Assembly: GCA_023388255.1 (NCBI GenBank)
Contig: JAEWGO010000002.1
Coordinates: 186,001 to 250,000, forward strand
Length of the DNA: 64,000 bases
Origin: Pseudomonadota bacterium
Lineage (GTDB): Bacteria > Pseudomonadota > Gammaproteobacteria > Xanthomonadales > Rhodanobacteraceae
Direction: 5' to 3'
Made by a program: the position numbers and the translations under genes. Shown here in pieces: positions 51,668 through 60,314 of the stretch (position 1 is the first letter of the stretch; the number at the start of each line of letters is the position of its first letter). The notes beneath the pieces are model-generated. The model ran no database searches. It saw only the letters and a program-made list of their open reading frames with translations, and was not told the origin of the DNA.

Positions 51668-52984
51668 TTAATCGGACTCGCGCTGCGGCAACACCAGGGT
51701 CACCGCAAGACCTCCGCCGTGCCGGTTCGCCAGTTGCACGCGGCCGCCGTGTGCCTCGGCAATCTCGCGTGCGAGCGCGAGACCGAGGCCGGAACCGCTG
51801 CGCTTGGTGGAGTAGAACGGCAGCAACGCATTCGCCAGCACGGTTTCGCTCATGCCGCTGCCGCGGTCGGCGACTTCGATGCGCAGCTCGCGCCGGGATT
51901 GCGCGACACCGAGTTCGATCGCGTCATGCGCGCCGCCCGATTCATGGGCGTTCTTGAGCAGGTTGATCAACACCTGCTCGATCTGCGCACGATCGAACGT
52001 GCCCGGCGCATCCGGCAACTCGCCGGCCACGCCGAACGGGTAGTGGCGCGCCAGCATCTCGACGAACGGCGCCCACGCAACCGCTTCCGGTTGCGGCAAC
52101 GGCAGTTTCGCGAAGCGCGCATAGCCCTGGATGAAACTTTCGAGATGGCGCGTGCGCTCCTCGACCGTATCGAACACCGTAGTCAGGCGCTTCTGGTCGC
52201 CAAGCCGCGCCAATTCTCGGCCGGTATGCGAGAGCGAACGGATCGGCGCCAGCGAGTTGTTGATTTCGTGGCTGATGACGCGGATGACTTTTTTCCACGT
52301 CGCCACTTCCTGCCGCGCCAGTTCGCGTGTCAGCCGCTTCAACTGATACAACCGGTGCGGCTTGCCCTGCAGCTTGAAATGCCGCTGCGACAGATGAAAG
52401 GTTTCGTCTTCCTGTTCAAGTGAAACACTGAACAGGCCATCAGCCGCGCTGGCAATCGCGCGCGCGAGCGGCTGGGGCGCGCCAGCAACAATCGTTTCGA
52501 ACAGCTCACCGTTCAACGGTCGGCCATCGTTGAGCAGATGGCGCGCGGCGAGGTTTGCATACACGACATGACCGCCCTCCTCGACCAGGACGAGCGCGGT
52601 CGGCGTGTTCTGCACCACGGTATCGAGCAGCAACTCGCGCTGGAACAGGTGCTGACGCTCCTCGCGCAGCACGCGTCCGAGTTCATTGTGCGCATCGACC
52701 AGTTCGCCGACTTCATCGCCACGCTTCGCGCCGATCGAGAAACTGAAGTCGCCATCACGGAACGCGACGACGCTGCCGGACAAGGCTCGGATCAGTTCGG
52801 CTACCGGTCGGGCCAGCAAATGCGCAAACAACAAGGCCGGCAACGCCAGCACCAGCACGGCCAGCGCGGCGCCGAACCCGAATGAACCGAACTGCTGCGT
52901 CGCCCACGCCGCCAGCAATGCCGCAGCGACCAGCGCCACGGTCAATGCGGCGGCAAGTTTTCCTTCCAGCGAGATGAGGCGCAT
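51668..52984 (-). CDS. NtrY-like membrane sensor histidine kinase
   Basis: This 438-residue kinase has two membrane helices (KLAAALTVALVAAALLAAW and ALAVLVLALPALLFAHLLA), HAMP and PAS-like regions (NTPTALVLVEEGGHVVYANL), HisKA with His in IRVISHEINNSLAPIRSLSH and HATPase boxes (INLLKNAHESGG, SGSGLGLALAREIAEAHGG). It should phosphorylate the sigma-54 regulator encoded just upstream. ATG 52984 is chosen over TTG 53017. The gap between the two genes carries a short GGGATCGGGGATTC repeat. The signal is unknown but probably relates to the ABC exporter in the cluster. Confidence 0.92.
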   Translation of the reverse strand: MRLISLEGKLAAALTVALVAAALLAAWATQQFGSFGFGAALAVLVLALPALLFAHLLARPVAELIRALSGSVVAFRDGDFSFSIGAKRGDEVGELVDAHNELGRVLREERQHLFQRELLLDTVVQNTPTALVLVEEGGHVVYANLAARHLLNDGRPLNGELFETIVAGAPQPLARAIASAADGLFSVSLEQEDETFHLSQRHFKLQGKPHRLYQLKRLTRELARQEVATWKKVIRVISHEINNSLAPIRSLSHTGRELARLGDQKRLTTVFDTVEERTRHLESFIQGYARFAKLPLPQPEAVAWAPFVEMLARHYPFGVAGELPDAPGTFDRAQIEQVLINLLKNAHESGGAHDAIELGVAQSRRELRIEVADRGSGMSETVLANALLPFYSTKRSGSGLGLALAREIAEAHGGRVQLANRHGGGLAVTLVLPQRESD

Positions 52985-53090
52985 GGGAGCCGGGATCGGG
53001 GATTCGGAAAAGCTCAAGGACCGGTTGCCCCTGTCAGTATGCCAGTGCGTGGATCGAGGAACCTTCTTCCCTTGGAGAAGGGATCAATCG

Positions 53091-54467
53091 CTACCCGACA
53101 GGAACGTGATCCCGACTCCCGATTCCCGGCTCCACGCCGAGCTTCTCCATGCGCCGATACAGCGCCTGACGCGACAGGCCGAGTTCGGCGGCGGCCTGGC
53201 TGATCACGCCGCGCGCATTCCTCAACGCATCCTCGATCATGCCGCGATCGGGTTCGGCGGCCGCGGCGATGCGACCGATACCGGCGCGCGCGGGAGCGAG
53301 GCCGAGATCGCGCGCGCCAATGACGCCGTCCTGGCACAGCAGTGCGGCGCGCTGGATCGCGTTCTTGAGTTCCCGCACGTTGCCGGGCCATGCGTGCGCT
53401 GCGAGCGCACCGCGCGCGCTGTCGTCGAGCACAGCCGCGCCATCGAGGAAATGCTCGGCCAACGGCACGATGTCGTCGCTGCGCTCGGCCAGCGGCGGCA
53501 GGCGCAGCTCGATCACGTTGAGGCGATAGAACAGATCCTCACGGAAGCGACCCTCACGGATCATGGTGGCGACGTCGGCATTGGTCGCGCTGATCACGCG
53601 CACCTTGACCTTGCGCGTGCGGCTGGAGCCGAGCCGTTCGAATTGGCCGCTTTCCAGCACGCGTAGCAGCTTGGCCTGCCCGGCCAGCGGAAGATTTCCG
53701 ATCTCGTCGAGGAACAAGGTGCCACCATCGGCGACCTCGAAGCGGCCCTCGCGTGCCTTGTTCGCAGCGCCGGTGTAGGCGCCCGCTTCGGCACCGAACA
53801 GTTCGGCCTCGATCAGTTCGGACGGCAGCGCGCCGCAGTTCACGGTCACGAACGGACCATCCTTGACCGCCGAATTGGCCTGGATGATCTCGGCGATGCG
53901 TTCCTTGCCGGCGCCGTTGGGACCGGTTACCAGCACCGGGATGTCGGCGCGCGCGACCTGGCAGGCGAGTTCGACCACGCGTTCGGTCGCGGTCGCGGCG
54001 AACACGAGGCCACGCAGATCATATTTCGCATCGAGCGCCTTGCGCCGACGGCGGCGTTCCTCGCGGAAGCGCGAAACCTCGCGCGTCGCTTCGGACAATT
54101 CGAGCAGGTTTTCGACCGTCGCCGACAGCTTGTGGTCGTCCCATGGCTTGCCGAGGTAGTCCGACGCGCCGGCCTTAACCAGGTCGACCGCGGTTTCGAG
54201 CCGCGTCCACGCGGTCAGCAGGATGATCGGCAAATCCGGGTAGCGTTCGCGAATTGCACGGAACAGAGCGACGCCTTCATCGCCCGATGTCGTGTCGGCA
54301 CTGAAGTTCATGTCCTGCACGACCACGTCGACGTCTTCGCGCGCGAGCACGGCGAGGCCTTCGTCCGGCGAGTGCGCGACCAAGGTGCGGATCTCGCGCA
54401 GGCCGAACAGCAGGTCGAGCGCGGTACCGACCGCGGGGTTGTCGTCGATCACCAGGATCGTGCGCAT
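53091..54467 (-). CDS. NtrC-family sigma-54-dependent response regulator
   Basis: This 458-residue activator has a receiver at 1-125 (TILVIDDNPAVGTALDL, phospho-Asp in VVVQDMNFSADTTSG), an AAA+ domain (Walker A-like GPNGAGKERIAEII, LFGAEAGAYTGAANKAREGR, Walker B GGTLFLDEIGNLPLAG, REDLFYRLNVIELRLPPL) and a Fis-type helix-turn-helix (VISQAAAELGLSRQALYRRM). The sigma-54 contact loop reads GAYTGA rather than GAFTGA, a conservative change. Walker A has GPNGAGK where GESGTGK is common. The target is very likely the sigma-54 promoter at 59431-59447. ATG 54467 is preferred over the frame start at 54497. Confidence 0.94.
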   Translation of the reverse strand: MRTILVIDDNPAVGTALDLLFGLREIRTLVAHSPDEGLAVLAREDVDVVVQDMNFSADTTSGDEGVALFRAIRERYPDLPIILLTAWTRLETAVDLVKAGASDYLGKPWDDHKLSATVENLLELSEATREVSRFREERRRRRKALDAKYDLRGLVFAATATERVVELACQVARADIPVLVTGPNGAGKERIAEIIQANSAVKDGPFVTVNCGALPSELIEAELFGAEAGAYTGAANKAREGRFEVADGGTLFLDEIGNLPLAGQAKLLRVLESGQFERLGSSRTRKVKVRVISATNADVATMIREGRFREDLFYRLNVIELRLPPLAERSDDIVPLAEHFLDGAAVLDDSARGALAAHAWPGNVRELKNAIQRAALLCQDGVIGARDLGLAPARAGIGRIAAAAEPDRGMIEDALRNARGVISQAAAELGLSRQALYRRMEKLGVEPGIGSRDHVPVG

Positions 54468-54542
54468 GGATTCCGTCTTGGCTGGTCGAATGCGCATCTG
54501 CCGCTTGGATGCGGCATTGCGCGAAAGGGTTGCAGTTTAGTC

Positions 54543-54615
54543 GGGAATCGGGAGCCGGGGGTTCGGAAAAGCGCCTTCGATTCGTCACGCGCGCTCCTGA
54601 TGGTTCCCGATTCCC
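54543..54615. repeat. Intergenic GGGAATCGGGA repeat family
   Basis: GGGAATCGGGA (54543-54553) and its complement TCCCGATTCCC (54605-54615) flank the gap between the response regulator and permease genes. Related strings occur at 52987-53010 (GGGATCGGGGATTCGGAAAA), 53101-53128 (GACTCCCGATTCCCGGCTCC) and 58027-58120. All lie between genes of this one cluster. Confidence 0.5.
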
Positions 54616-54621
54616 GGCTCT

Positions 54622-55833
54622 TCACACGCTCCGCGTCGCCACCGCAGGCGGCACGCGCGAAGCGCGCAACGCGGGACCGAGCACGGCGATCTGCCCGAGC
54701 AGCCACAGGCAGATGAAACCGATCGGCACGTAGTACCACGGCAGCCGCGGCGACTGGTACGCCTGCATCAGCCACAGGCTGAGCGCGTAGGCGAGGATGC
54801 CGCCGGCGATCAAACCGATCGTCGTGATGATGAAATTCTCGGTGTGGAAGTAGCGCAGGATGTCGAACTTGGTCGCACCGAGCGCGCGGCGCGTGCCGAT
54901 CTGGCGCGTGCGCTGGGCAACCCAGAAACTGGCCATGCCGACGATGCCGAGCGCGGTCACGCCGAGCAGCGCGAAGATGACCGCGCCGAGAATGATCGCC
55001 ATCGCGCGGTCGCCGGAATACGCGTCGTGGCGCACCTGCTCGATCGAACGCATCTTGCCGATGATGCGGTTGCGATTCGATTCGCTCATTTTCTGCTCGA
55101 CCGCCTTCATGACCTCGTCGCGGCGCCCCGGCTCGGTGCGCACGAAATAGCGCGTGTAGTTGCCATACGGCATGTACGCCGGCACGAAGGTGGAATTGTT
55201 GATCGCATCCCAACCGGTCCAAGGCACCTGCATCGTCTCGACCACGCCGATGATCGTGCTGGTCGGCGGGTCTTCGCCCATGTAGACCTGCTTGCCGATT
55301 GCGTCACCGGCCGGGAACAGCGTATCGGCGAGCGCCTTGGTGACTATGATGACCGGCGGCTTCACGCTGTCGCCGAACTTGACCGGCGCGATCTCCTCCG
55401 GCTTGAAGTCACGCCCCGCGACCAGCTTGCCGCCAAACGCATTGAGGCCTTGCGAATCGACGATGTAGAGCGTCGTGTCCGCGGTCGAGGTGCGCTGCTG
55501 CGGCTTCAGGTTGATGCCGGTACTCCAGCCGCCACCGCTCATCGGCACCGAATTGGTGGTGGTGGCGGCGGCGACACCCGGCATCTGTCGCAACAGTGCG
55601 AGGTCGGACTGTTGCACCGCCAGCGCGTCATAGCCCTGGCCGAAGCCGTTGCTGCCGAACCAGAACGTGTCGGCCTCGTTCAAGCCGCTCGGGCGATGCA
55701 TGCGGTCGAGGCGTTGGCCGATGATGAACAGCGCGTTGCAGACGATCGCCAGGGTCAGCGCGACCTGCAGGCCGATCAGGATCATCGACACCTTGCTGCG
55801 CATCAGCGCGGAAAGAATCGGACGGATTTCCAT
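54622..55833 (-). CDS. MacB-type ABC transporter permease (FtsX-like)
   Basis: This 403-residue inner-membrane protein has an N-terminal membrane helix (MILIGLQVALTLAIVCNALF), a large periplasmic domain (MacB core, about 45-270) and three C-terminal helices (IILGAVIFALLGVTALGIVG, IITTIGLIAGGILAYALSLW, WYYVPIGFICLWLLGQIAV) in the FtsX arrangement with RTRQIGTRRALGATKFDILR between them. It should form a heterodimer with the permease encoded upstream, powered by the ATPase at 57.3-58.0 kb. MacB-type systems move periplasmic substrates across the outer membrane rather than pumping across the inner membrane. Confidence 0.92.
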   Translation of the reverse strand: MEIRPILSALMRSKVSMILIGLQVALTLAIVCNALFIIGQRLDRMHRPSGLNEADTFWFGSNGFGQGYDALAVQQSDLALLRQMPGVAAATTTNSVPMSGGGWSTGINLKPQQRTSTADTTLYIVDSQGLNAFGGKLVAGRDFKPEEIAPVKFGDSVKPPVIIVTKALADTLFPAGDAIGKQVYMGEDPPTSTIIGVVETMQVPWTGWDAINNSTFVPAYMPYGNYTRYFVRTEPGRRDEVMKAVEQKMSESNRNRIIGKMRSIEQVRHDAYSGDRAMAIILGAVIFALLGVTALGIVGMASFWVAQRTRQIGTRRALGATKFDILRYFHTENFIITTIGLIAGGILAYALSLWLMQAYQSPRLPWYYVPIGFICLWLLGQIAVLGPALRASRVPPAVATRSV

Positions 55834-55866
55834 GAAGTTCTCCAGACCACTCTGTCATTTCATTTC

Positions 55867-55944
55867 GTCATCCCGGCGAAGGTCGGGATCCATTTCCGTC
55901 GTGATGAAATTCACGCAGATGGACCCCGAACGTCGTCGGATGAC
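55867..55944. repeat. Dispersed imperfect palindrome, copy 2
   Basis: GTCATCCCGGCGAAGGTCGG (continuing GATCCA, 55867-55892) and TGGACCCCGAACGTCGTCGG (continuing ATGAC, 55920-55944) form an imperfect inverted repeat related to the unit at 24191-24269. It fills the gap between the two permease genes, so it will be transcribed and may fold within the operon mRNA. Confidence 0.6.
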
Positions 55945-55954
55945 GGCATAGAGA

Positions 55955-57259
55955 TCACACCTTGAGTTGTGCCGCCGGCTGCACGCGACACGCGCGCCAG
56001 GTCGGATACAACCCCGCCAGCAGAGCGGACACGACCGCCAGCACGATCGTGACCGCGACCATCGTCCAGTCGAGTTGCGCCACCGTCTTGTATTCGGCGT
56101 AGAGCGCACGCACCGCGACGAGGCCGAGCCCGGTCAGCAGCAGGCCGAGGAAGCCGCCGGTCAGGCCGACCACGCCGGATTCGACCAGGAACTGCGTGAA
56201 TACCTCGCGCCGGCTGGCGCCGAGTGCGCGGCGCAGTCCGACCTCGCCGGCCTTGCGCGTGAACTTCGCCAGCAGCAAGCCGATCGTGTTGACCAGGCAC
56301 ACCACGAGGAATGCGAACGCGAGCCCGGTCTGCACTTCGACGTCGCGCGACACGACGCGCTGGTCGCGCATCCACTCGTTCACGTCGAGCAGACGGTTGT
56401 TGAGCGGCCGCGGGAAACGATTGAGCTTCTTCTGCTCGCCGACATAGCTGTCGAGGAAGGACTTGTACTCGGCCAGACGCGCTGGCGAATCCAGTTGCAC
56501 CCACATCTGGATCCACACGCAGTCCGAATCGAGATAGGCATCCCAGCCGTCGCCGGGCGACTTCCAGCAACTGTTGTTGCCGGTGGAACGCTGCTTCAGG
56601 TCGACCGCGGTCGTGAACGGGATGAAGAACTCGTCCGGATCGGCGAACGCGCCATTGGTCAGGTCGTAGTAGCGCGTGCGCAGCTTCCAGTCGTCGAGCA
56701 CGCCGACGATGCTGTAGTCGATGCCGTTCATGCGCACCGTCTTGCCGACGCTGTCCTGACCACCGAACAACTTCTCGTTCATCTCCTTGCCGAGCACGAT
56801 CACGCGCGCATGCGCGGCGTCCTGGTCGTGGTTCCACGCGCCGCCATACTGGAAGCGCGGTTCGAACATCGCGAAGAAGTCCGCGTAGGTGACGCGCCCA
56901 AGTGACTGGAACGGCTTGACCTCCGGGTTCTCCGGCTGCACCGGCAACGACAGCTTGAACATCGCGGCCTGCTTGTCGGCCTTGCCGGCCTCCATCAGCG
57001 CGACGGCGTCGCGATAGGTCACCTGGTCGGGCGGCGCGCCGTCATCGCGGGCGGCTTCCTCCGCGCTCCAGTTGTCGAGCTGCACGTAATGCAGCTTGTC
57101 GCTCTTCCATGGAATCGGATCGCTGCCCATCAGGTGCATGACGGTCAGCGTTGTCATGCTCGCGGCGATGCCGAGCGCGATGCCGACCACCATCAGCGCG
57201 GTCAGGATCGGGTTGCGCTTGAGGCTGCGCAGGCCGAGTTGGAGGTAGTAGGCGAACAT
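55955..57259 (-). CDS. MacB-type ABC transporter permease (FtsX-like), first of two
   Basis: This 434-residue permease has an N-terminal helix (PILTALMVVGIALGIAASM), a periplasmic domain and three C-terminal helices (LAFAFLVVCLVNTIGLLLAK, GVVGLTGGFLGLLLTGLGLV, MVAVTIVLAVVSALLAGLYP) with GEVGLRRALGASRREVFTQF, the FtsX coupling region. GAGGAAC precedes ATG 57259; the 28 extra codons upstream are not supported. It is a paralogue of the permease at 54622-55833 and lies 22 bases after the ATPase gene. Confidence 0.92.
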   Translation of the reverse strand: MFAYYLQLGLRSLKRNPILTALMVVGIALGIAASMTTLTVMHLMGSDPIPWKSDKLHYVQLDNWSAEEAARDDGAPPDQVTYRDAVALMEAGKADKQAAMFKLSLPVQPENPEVKPFQSLGRVTYADFFAMFEPRFQYGGAWNHDQDAAHARVIVLGKEMNEKLFGGQDSVGKTVRMNGIDYSIVGVLDDWKLRTRYYDLTNGAFADPDEFFIPFTTAVDLKQRSTGNNSCWKSPGDGWDAYLDSDCVWIQMWVQLDSPARLAEYKSFLDSYVGEQKKLNRFPRPLNNRLLDVNEWMRDQRVVSRDVEVQTGLAFAFLVVCLVNTIGLLLAKFTRKAGEVGLRRALGASRREVFTQFLVESGVVGLTGGFLGLLLTGLGLVAVRALYAEYKTVAQLDWTMVAVTIVLAVVSALLAGLYPTWRACRVQPAAQLKV

Positions 57260-57281
57260 GGTCGTTCCTCGCTCGATCCGC

Positions 57282-58007
57282 TCAGGCCAGTGCCGTTGTC
57301 GGGTTGTCGTCACGCGCCGGCTGGCGCAGCTTCGGACCTTCATCGAAATCCGTGACCTGGCCGTCGATCACATGCACGTTGCGATGCGCGCGCGCAGCGA
57401 GTTCCGGATCGTGCGTGACCATGATGATCGTCGTGCCCTGGCGGTTGATTTCCTCCAGCAGCTCCATCACGCCACGCGCCATCAGCGAATCAAGGTTGCC
57501 GGTCGGTTCGTCGGCCATCAGCAGGCGTGGCGAGCCAGCCAGCGCGCGCGCGATCGCGACGCGTTGTTGCTGGCCGCCGGACAGCTCCGCCGGGAAATGC
57601 TTCTGGCGCGAGGCGAGGCCGACGCGACCGAGCGCTTCCTCGATGCGGTGCTTGCGATCGGCGGCGGCGAAACCGCGGTAGCGCAACGGCACGTCGACGT
57701 TGTCGAACAGGTTCAGGTCCGGGATCAGGTTGAAGCTCTGGAAGATGAAGCCGATCTTCGCGTTGCGCATGCGCGAGCGGTCGTTGTCGTTCATGCCGCG
57801 CACGTCGACGCCGTCGAGCAGGAACTCGCCGCCGGTGAACTCTTCCAGCAAACCAGCGATATTCAGGAAGGTCGTCTTGCCGGAACCGGAAGGCCCGGTC
57901 ACCGCGACGAACTCGCCCTCGCGCACGTGGATCGAGAAGTCGCGCAGCGCGTAAGTCTCGATCAGGTGCGTGCGGTAGACCTTCTGCAGGTGGGTCATCT
58001 TGAGCAT
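57282..58007 (-). CDS. ABC transporter ATPase, MacB/LolD type
   Basis: This 241-residue ATPase has Walker A (VTGPSGSGKTTFLNIAG), the Q-loop (GFIFQSFNLIPDLNLFDNV), signature LSGGQQQRVAIARALAG, Walker B LLMADEPTGNLDS and the switch His in IIMVTHDPELAA. It energises the two FtsX-like permeases downstream. It is the second gene of the operon headed by the adaptor protein at 58126-59394, separated by a 118-base gap that contains repeat-like GGAATTCGG strings. Confidence 0.95.
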   Translation of the reverse strand: MLKMTHLQKVYRTHLIETYALRDFSIHVREGEFVAVTGPSGSGKTTFLNIAGLLEEFTGGEFLLDGVDVRGMNDNDRSRMRNAKIGFIFQSFNLIPDLNLFDNVDVPLRYRGFAAADRKHRIEEALGRVGLASRQKHFPAELSGGQQQRVAIARALAGSPRLLMADEPTGNLDSLMARGVMELLEEINRQGTTIIMVTHDPELAARAHRNVHVIDGQVTDFDEGPKLRQPARDDNPTTALA

Positions 58008-58125
58008 CGGCTTGGCCTCTTGAAAGCGGGAATTCGGGATGGGGGACTCAGGGTCGGGAAGCGCGGGAGTTCGGAATTTGGCGGCTTTTCGGAATCGCCA
58101 ATCTCGAATCCGAAACCCCGGCGCT

Positions 58126-59394
58126 TCAGTTCAACGCAACCTTCTGCGCACCATTGAACTGGTCGGTACCGGAGATCACGATGCGGTCGCCTTCCTTCAC
58201 GCCGCTGACGATCTCGACCGAGTTCAGGCTGGTCGCGCCGATCTGGATCGGCGTGCGCTCGGCGCTGCCGTTGCGCACGACGTAGGCAACGCGGCCGGCG
58301 CCGGTGTCGATGAATGGACCGCGCTCGACCATCAGCACATTCGGGTGTTCGTCCATCAGGATGCGCGTGGTCAGCTGCTGGCTCTGACGCAGGCCGGCCG
58401 GCTTCCTGTCGCCGAAGCGCACGCGTCCGGTGACCTGGCCGTTGATGACCTCGGGCGAGATCGCGCTGACTTCGCCACTGTATTTCTCGCTGCCGTCGAT
58501 GATCTCCGCGGCCATGCCGGGGCCGAGATCGTGCGCGAACACTTCAGGCACCTGCACCTCGATTTCCAGCGCGGTGAGGTCGACGACCGTAAGGATGCCC
58601 GCATTCGCGGCGACGTTCGCGCGCTGCTGCACGATCAACTGGCCGACCTGGCCATCGACCGGCGACCGGAGCTTCAGTTCGTCGACCTGGCGCGTGAGGT
58701 CCTCGACCAGCAACTTCTGCCGATCCAATGCAAAACGCTTGGTCTTCAGTTCGAACGCGAGACTGTCGCTGACGAGCTTGACGTTGCTGCGCGCGTTGAC
58801 TTCGCTGACCTTCGCCTTCGCCAGCGCGTCCTTCGCGCGCAGCGCGGTCATCTCGGCCTGCGCGCCCATCTCGAACGCCTTCTGGTTGCGCTCGACCTCG
58901 CGCTCGGCCGTCGTCGTGTCGATGACCGCCTGCTCCAGCGCCATCTGCGCCGCGGCCTCGTTCTTGCGATTGTCGATGGCCGCGCGCTCGACCTCGATCG
59001 CGAGGCTGTCAACGGTCGCCTGTTCCTGTTTCAGCTTGTTGGTCAGCTCGGGCGAATCGACCTCGGCCAGCACGTCGCCCTTCTTCACCTTGTCGCCGGC
59101 GTTGACGTCGAGCGTGACCGTTCCGGGACTGCGCGTGTACACGGTCGGGCTGATCGCCGCGATCACGCGCCCCTGCACCGACACGTCGCGCGTCAGCGTG
59201 CCGCGCTTGACCTCGGCGATGCGCAGACGCGCGGAACTCGCGGACGAATCAGCGGACATGAGCCGCGCCACGGCGGGCAGCACGAACACGCCGGCGACGA
59301 GCACCGCCACGCCGACGCCGGCCCAGACGAAGAGCTTCCTGCGGTTGCGTGGCGGCGCAATCTTGCGGTCCTGGGCGGAGGTGTCGCGGATCAT
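58126..59394 (-). CDS. HlyD/MacA-like periplasmic adaptor protein
   Basis: This 422-residue membrane-fusion protein has a cytoplasmic start, one membrane helix (LFVWAGVGVAVLVAGVFVLP at about 20-40), a first lipoyl half (GTVTLDVNAGDKVKKGDVLA), a long coiled-coil hairpin (about 120-235), the second lipoyl half (LKLRSPVDGQVGQLIVQQRA) and beta-barrel domains with the end VKEGDRIVISGTDQFNGAQK. It links the ABC permeases to an outer-membrane channel; no TolC gene is in the window. ATG 59394 is 37 bases after a near-perfect sigma-54 promoter, so the exporter is regulated by the NtrC-like protein in its own cluster. Confidence 0.93.
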   Translation of the reverse strand: MIRDTSAQDRKIAPPRNRRKLFVWAGVGVAVLVAGVFVLPAVARLMSADSSASSARLRIAEVKRGTLTRDVSVQGRVIAAISPTVYTRSPGTVTLDVNAGDKVKKGDVLAEVDSPELTNKLKQEQATVDSLAIEVERAAIDNRKNEAAAQMALEQAVIDTTTAEREVERNQKAFEMGAQAEMTALRAKDALAKAKVSEVNARSNVKLVSDSLAFELKTKRFALDRQKLLVEDLTRQVDELKLRSPVDGQVGQLIVQQRANVAANAGILTVVDLTALEIEVQVPEVFAHDLGPGMAAEIIDGSEKYSGEVSAISPEVINGQVTGRVRFGDRKPAGLRQSQQLTTRILMDEHPNVLMVERGPFIDTGAGRVAYVVRNGSAERTPIQIGATSLNSVEIVSGVKEGDRIVISGTDQFNGAQKVALN

Positions 59395-59430
59395 GGACGG
59401 TCGATTCCTGTTGAGTGACGGGCTTCCCTC

Positions 59431-59447
59431 AGCAACCGCCGTGCCAA
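59431..59447 (-). promoter_or_regulatory. Sigma-54 promoter of the ABC exporter operon
   Basis: On the minus strand TTGGCACGGCGGTTGCT matches the sigma-54 consensus YTGGCACGNNNNTTGCW at every defined position. It lies 37 bases before ATG 59394. The cluster encodes its own sigma-54 activator. Confidence 0.85.
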
Positions 59448-59480
59448 TCGGCAACCCATTGTTCCGACGCCGAATTCGAC

Positions 59481-59553
59481 ACCGGACGCAGTCACCGGAC
59501 AGTGTCCGCACGAGGTGCCGGACACGCCCGGACACGCCACCCGCAGCGGACAC
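59481..59553. promoter_or_regulatory. Putative upstream activator sites for the NtrC-like regulator
   Basis: Seven-base units CGGACAC recur at 59519-59525, 59529-59535 and 59547-59553, with ACCGGAC at 59481-59487 and 59494-59500. GTGTCCG (59502-59508) with CGGACAC (59519-59525) forms an inverted repeat. They lie roughly 35-105 bases upstream of the sigma-54 promoter, the usual place for enhancer binding. Confidence 0.6.
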
Positions 59554-59735
59554 GCGCGATGCACATCCGCAGCAGCGATGCTTTTCTTCAGTTCGCGAAA
59601 GGCATCAGGACCGAAGTCCCTCCCACACCAGCGCGTACTCCTGCGGGAGCGGCTTCCGCCGCGATGCCTTTCGCGCGCGCAGCTCGGCCGGCGCATGCTG
59701 CGACCATTCGCGGCGACACGGCATCCTGTACCGAC

Positions 59736-60314
59736 ATGAGCGACAGTTTCCGCATCGATCTGCCCGAAACCACGCTGGCGCGAGCGCGTCGCGGCGACCT
59801 GCGCGCGCTGGAGCAGATCTACCGCACGTTCGAGCGCCCGGCCTACACGCTCGCGCTGCGCATGCTAGGCAACGCCGACACCGCACGCGAAGTCGTGCAC
59901 GACGCAATGCTGCATCTGCTTGAACGCATCGGCCAGTTCCGCGGCGACGCGCCGTTCTGGGGCTGGTTGCGCCAGATCGTCGTCAACGAGGCATTGATGA
60001 AACTGCGCCGCGAGCGCGGCGTGCAGTTCGAGGAACTGCCGGACGACGACGACGCGCCGAGCGCCGAACCGCCACCGTGGCTGTTCGCCGACGCGCGGCA
60101 TCTCGAACGCGCGCTCGCGCGGCTGCCGGCACCGACACGCAGCGTGCTGTGGCTGTATCACGTCGAGGAATACACGCATCAGGAAATCGCCGCGATGACC
60201 GGCAAATCGGTGAGCTTCTCCAAATCCCAGGTCGCGCGCGGCGGAACTCGCCTGCGCGCATTGCTCGAAGCGAACGAGGAGGTCGCGCCATGCCTGATCG
60301 CGACGACACCATGA
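59736..60314 (+). CDS. ECF-type RNA polymerase sigma factor
   Basis: This 192-residue sigma factor has region 2 (RALEQIYRTFERPAYTLALR, AREVVHDAMLHLLERIGQFR, FWGWLRQIVVNEALMKLRRE) and region 4 (LARLPAPTRSVLWLYHVEEY, THQEIAAMTGKSVSFSKSQV). It is divergent from the ABC exporter and overlaps the following anti-sigma-like gene by 25 bases. ATG 59736 begins MSDSFRIDLPETTL; the upstream open frame has no support. Regulon unknown, but the operon contains a periplasmic PDZ protein, so envelope stress is plausible. Confidence 0.92.
   Translation: MSDSFRIDLPETTLARARRGDLRALEQIYRTFERPAYTLALRMLGNADTAREVVHDAMLHLLERIGQFRGDAPFWGWLRQIVVNEALMKLRRERGVQFEELPDDDDAPSAEPPPWLFADARHLERALARLPAPTRSVLWLYHVEEYTHQEIAAMTGKSVSFSKSQVARGGTRLRALLEANEEVAPCLIATTP

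Noticed and set aside
52987..58120. Short GGGAATCGGGA repeats as a CRISPR array
   Set aside because: Units are imperfect, irregularly spaced, split between several intergenic gaps, and lack cas genes.
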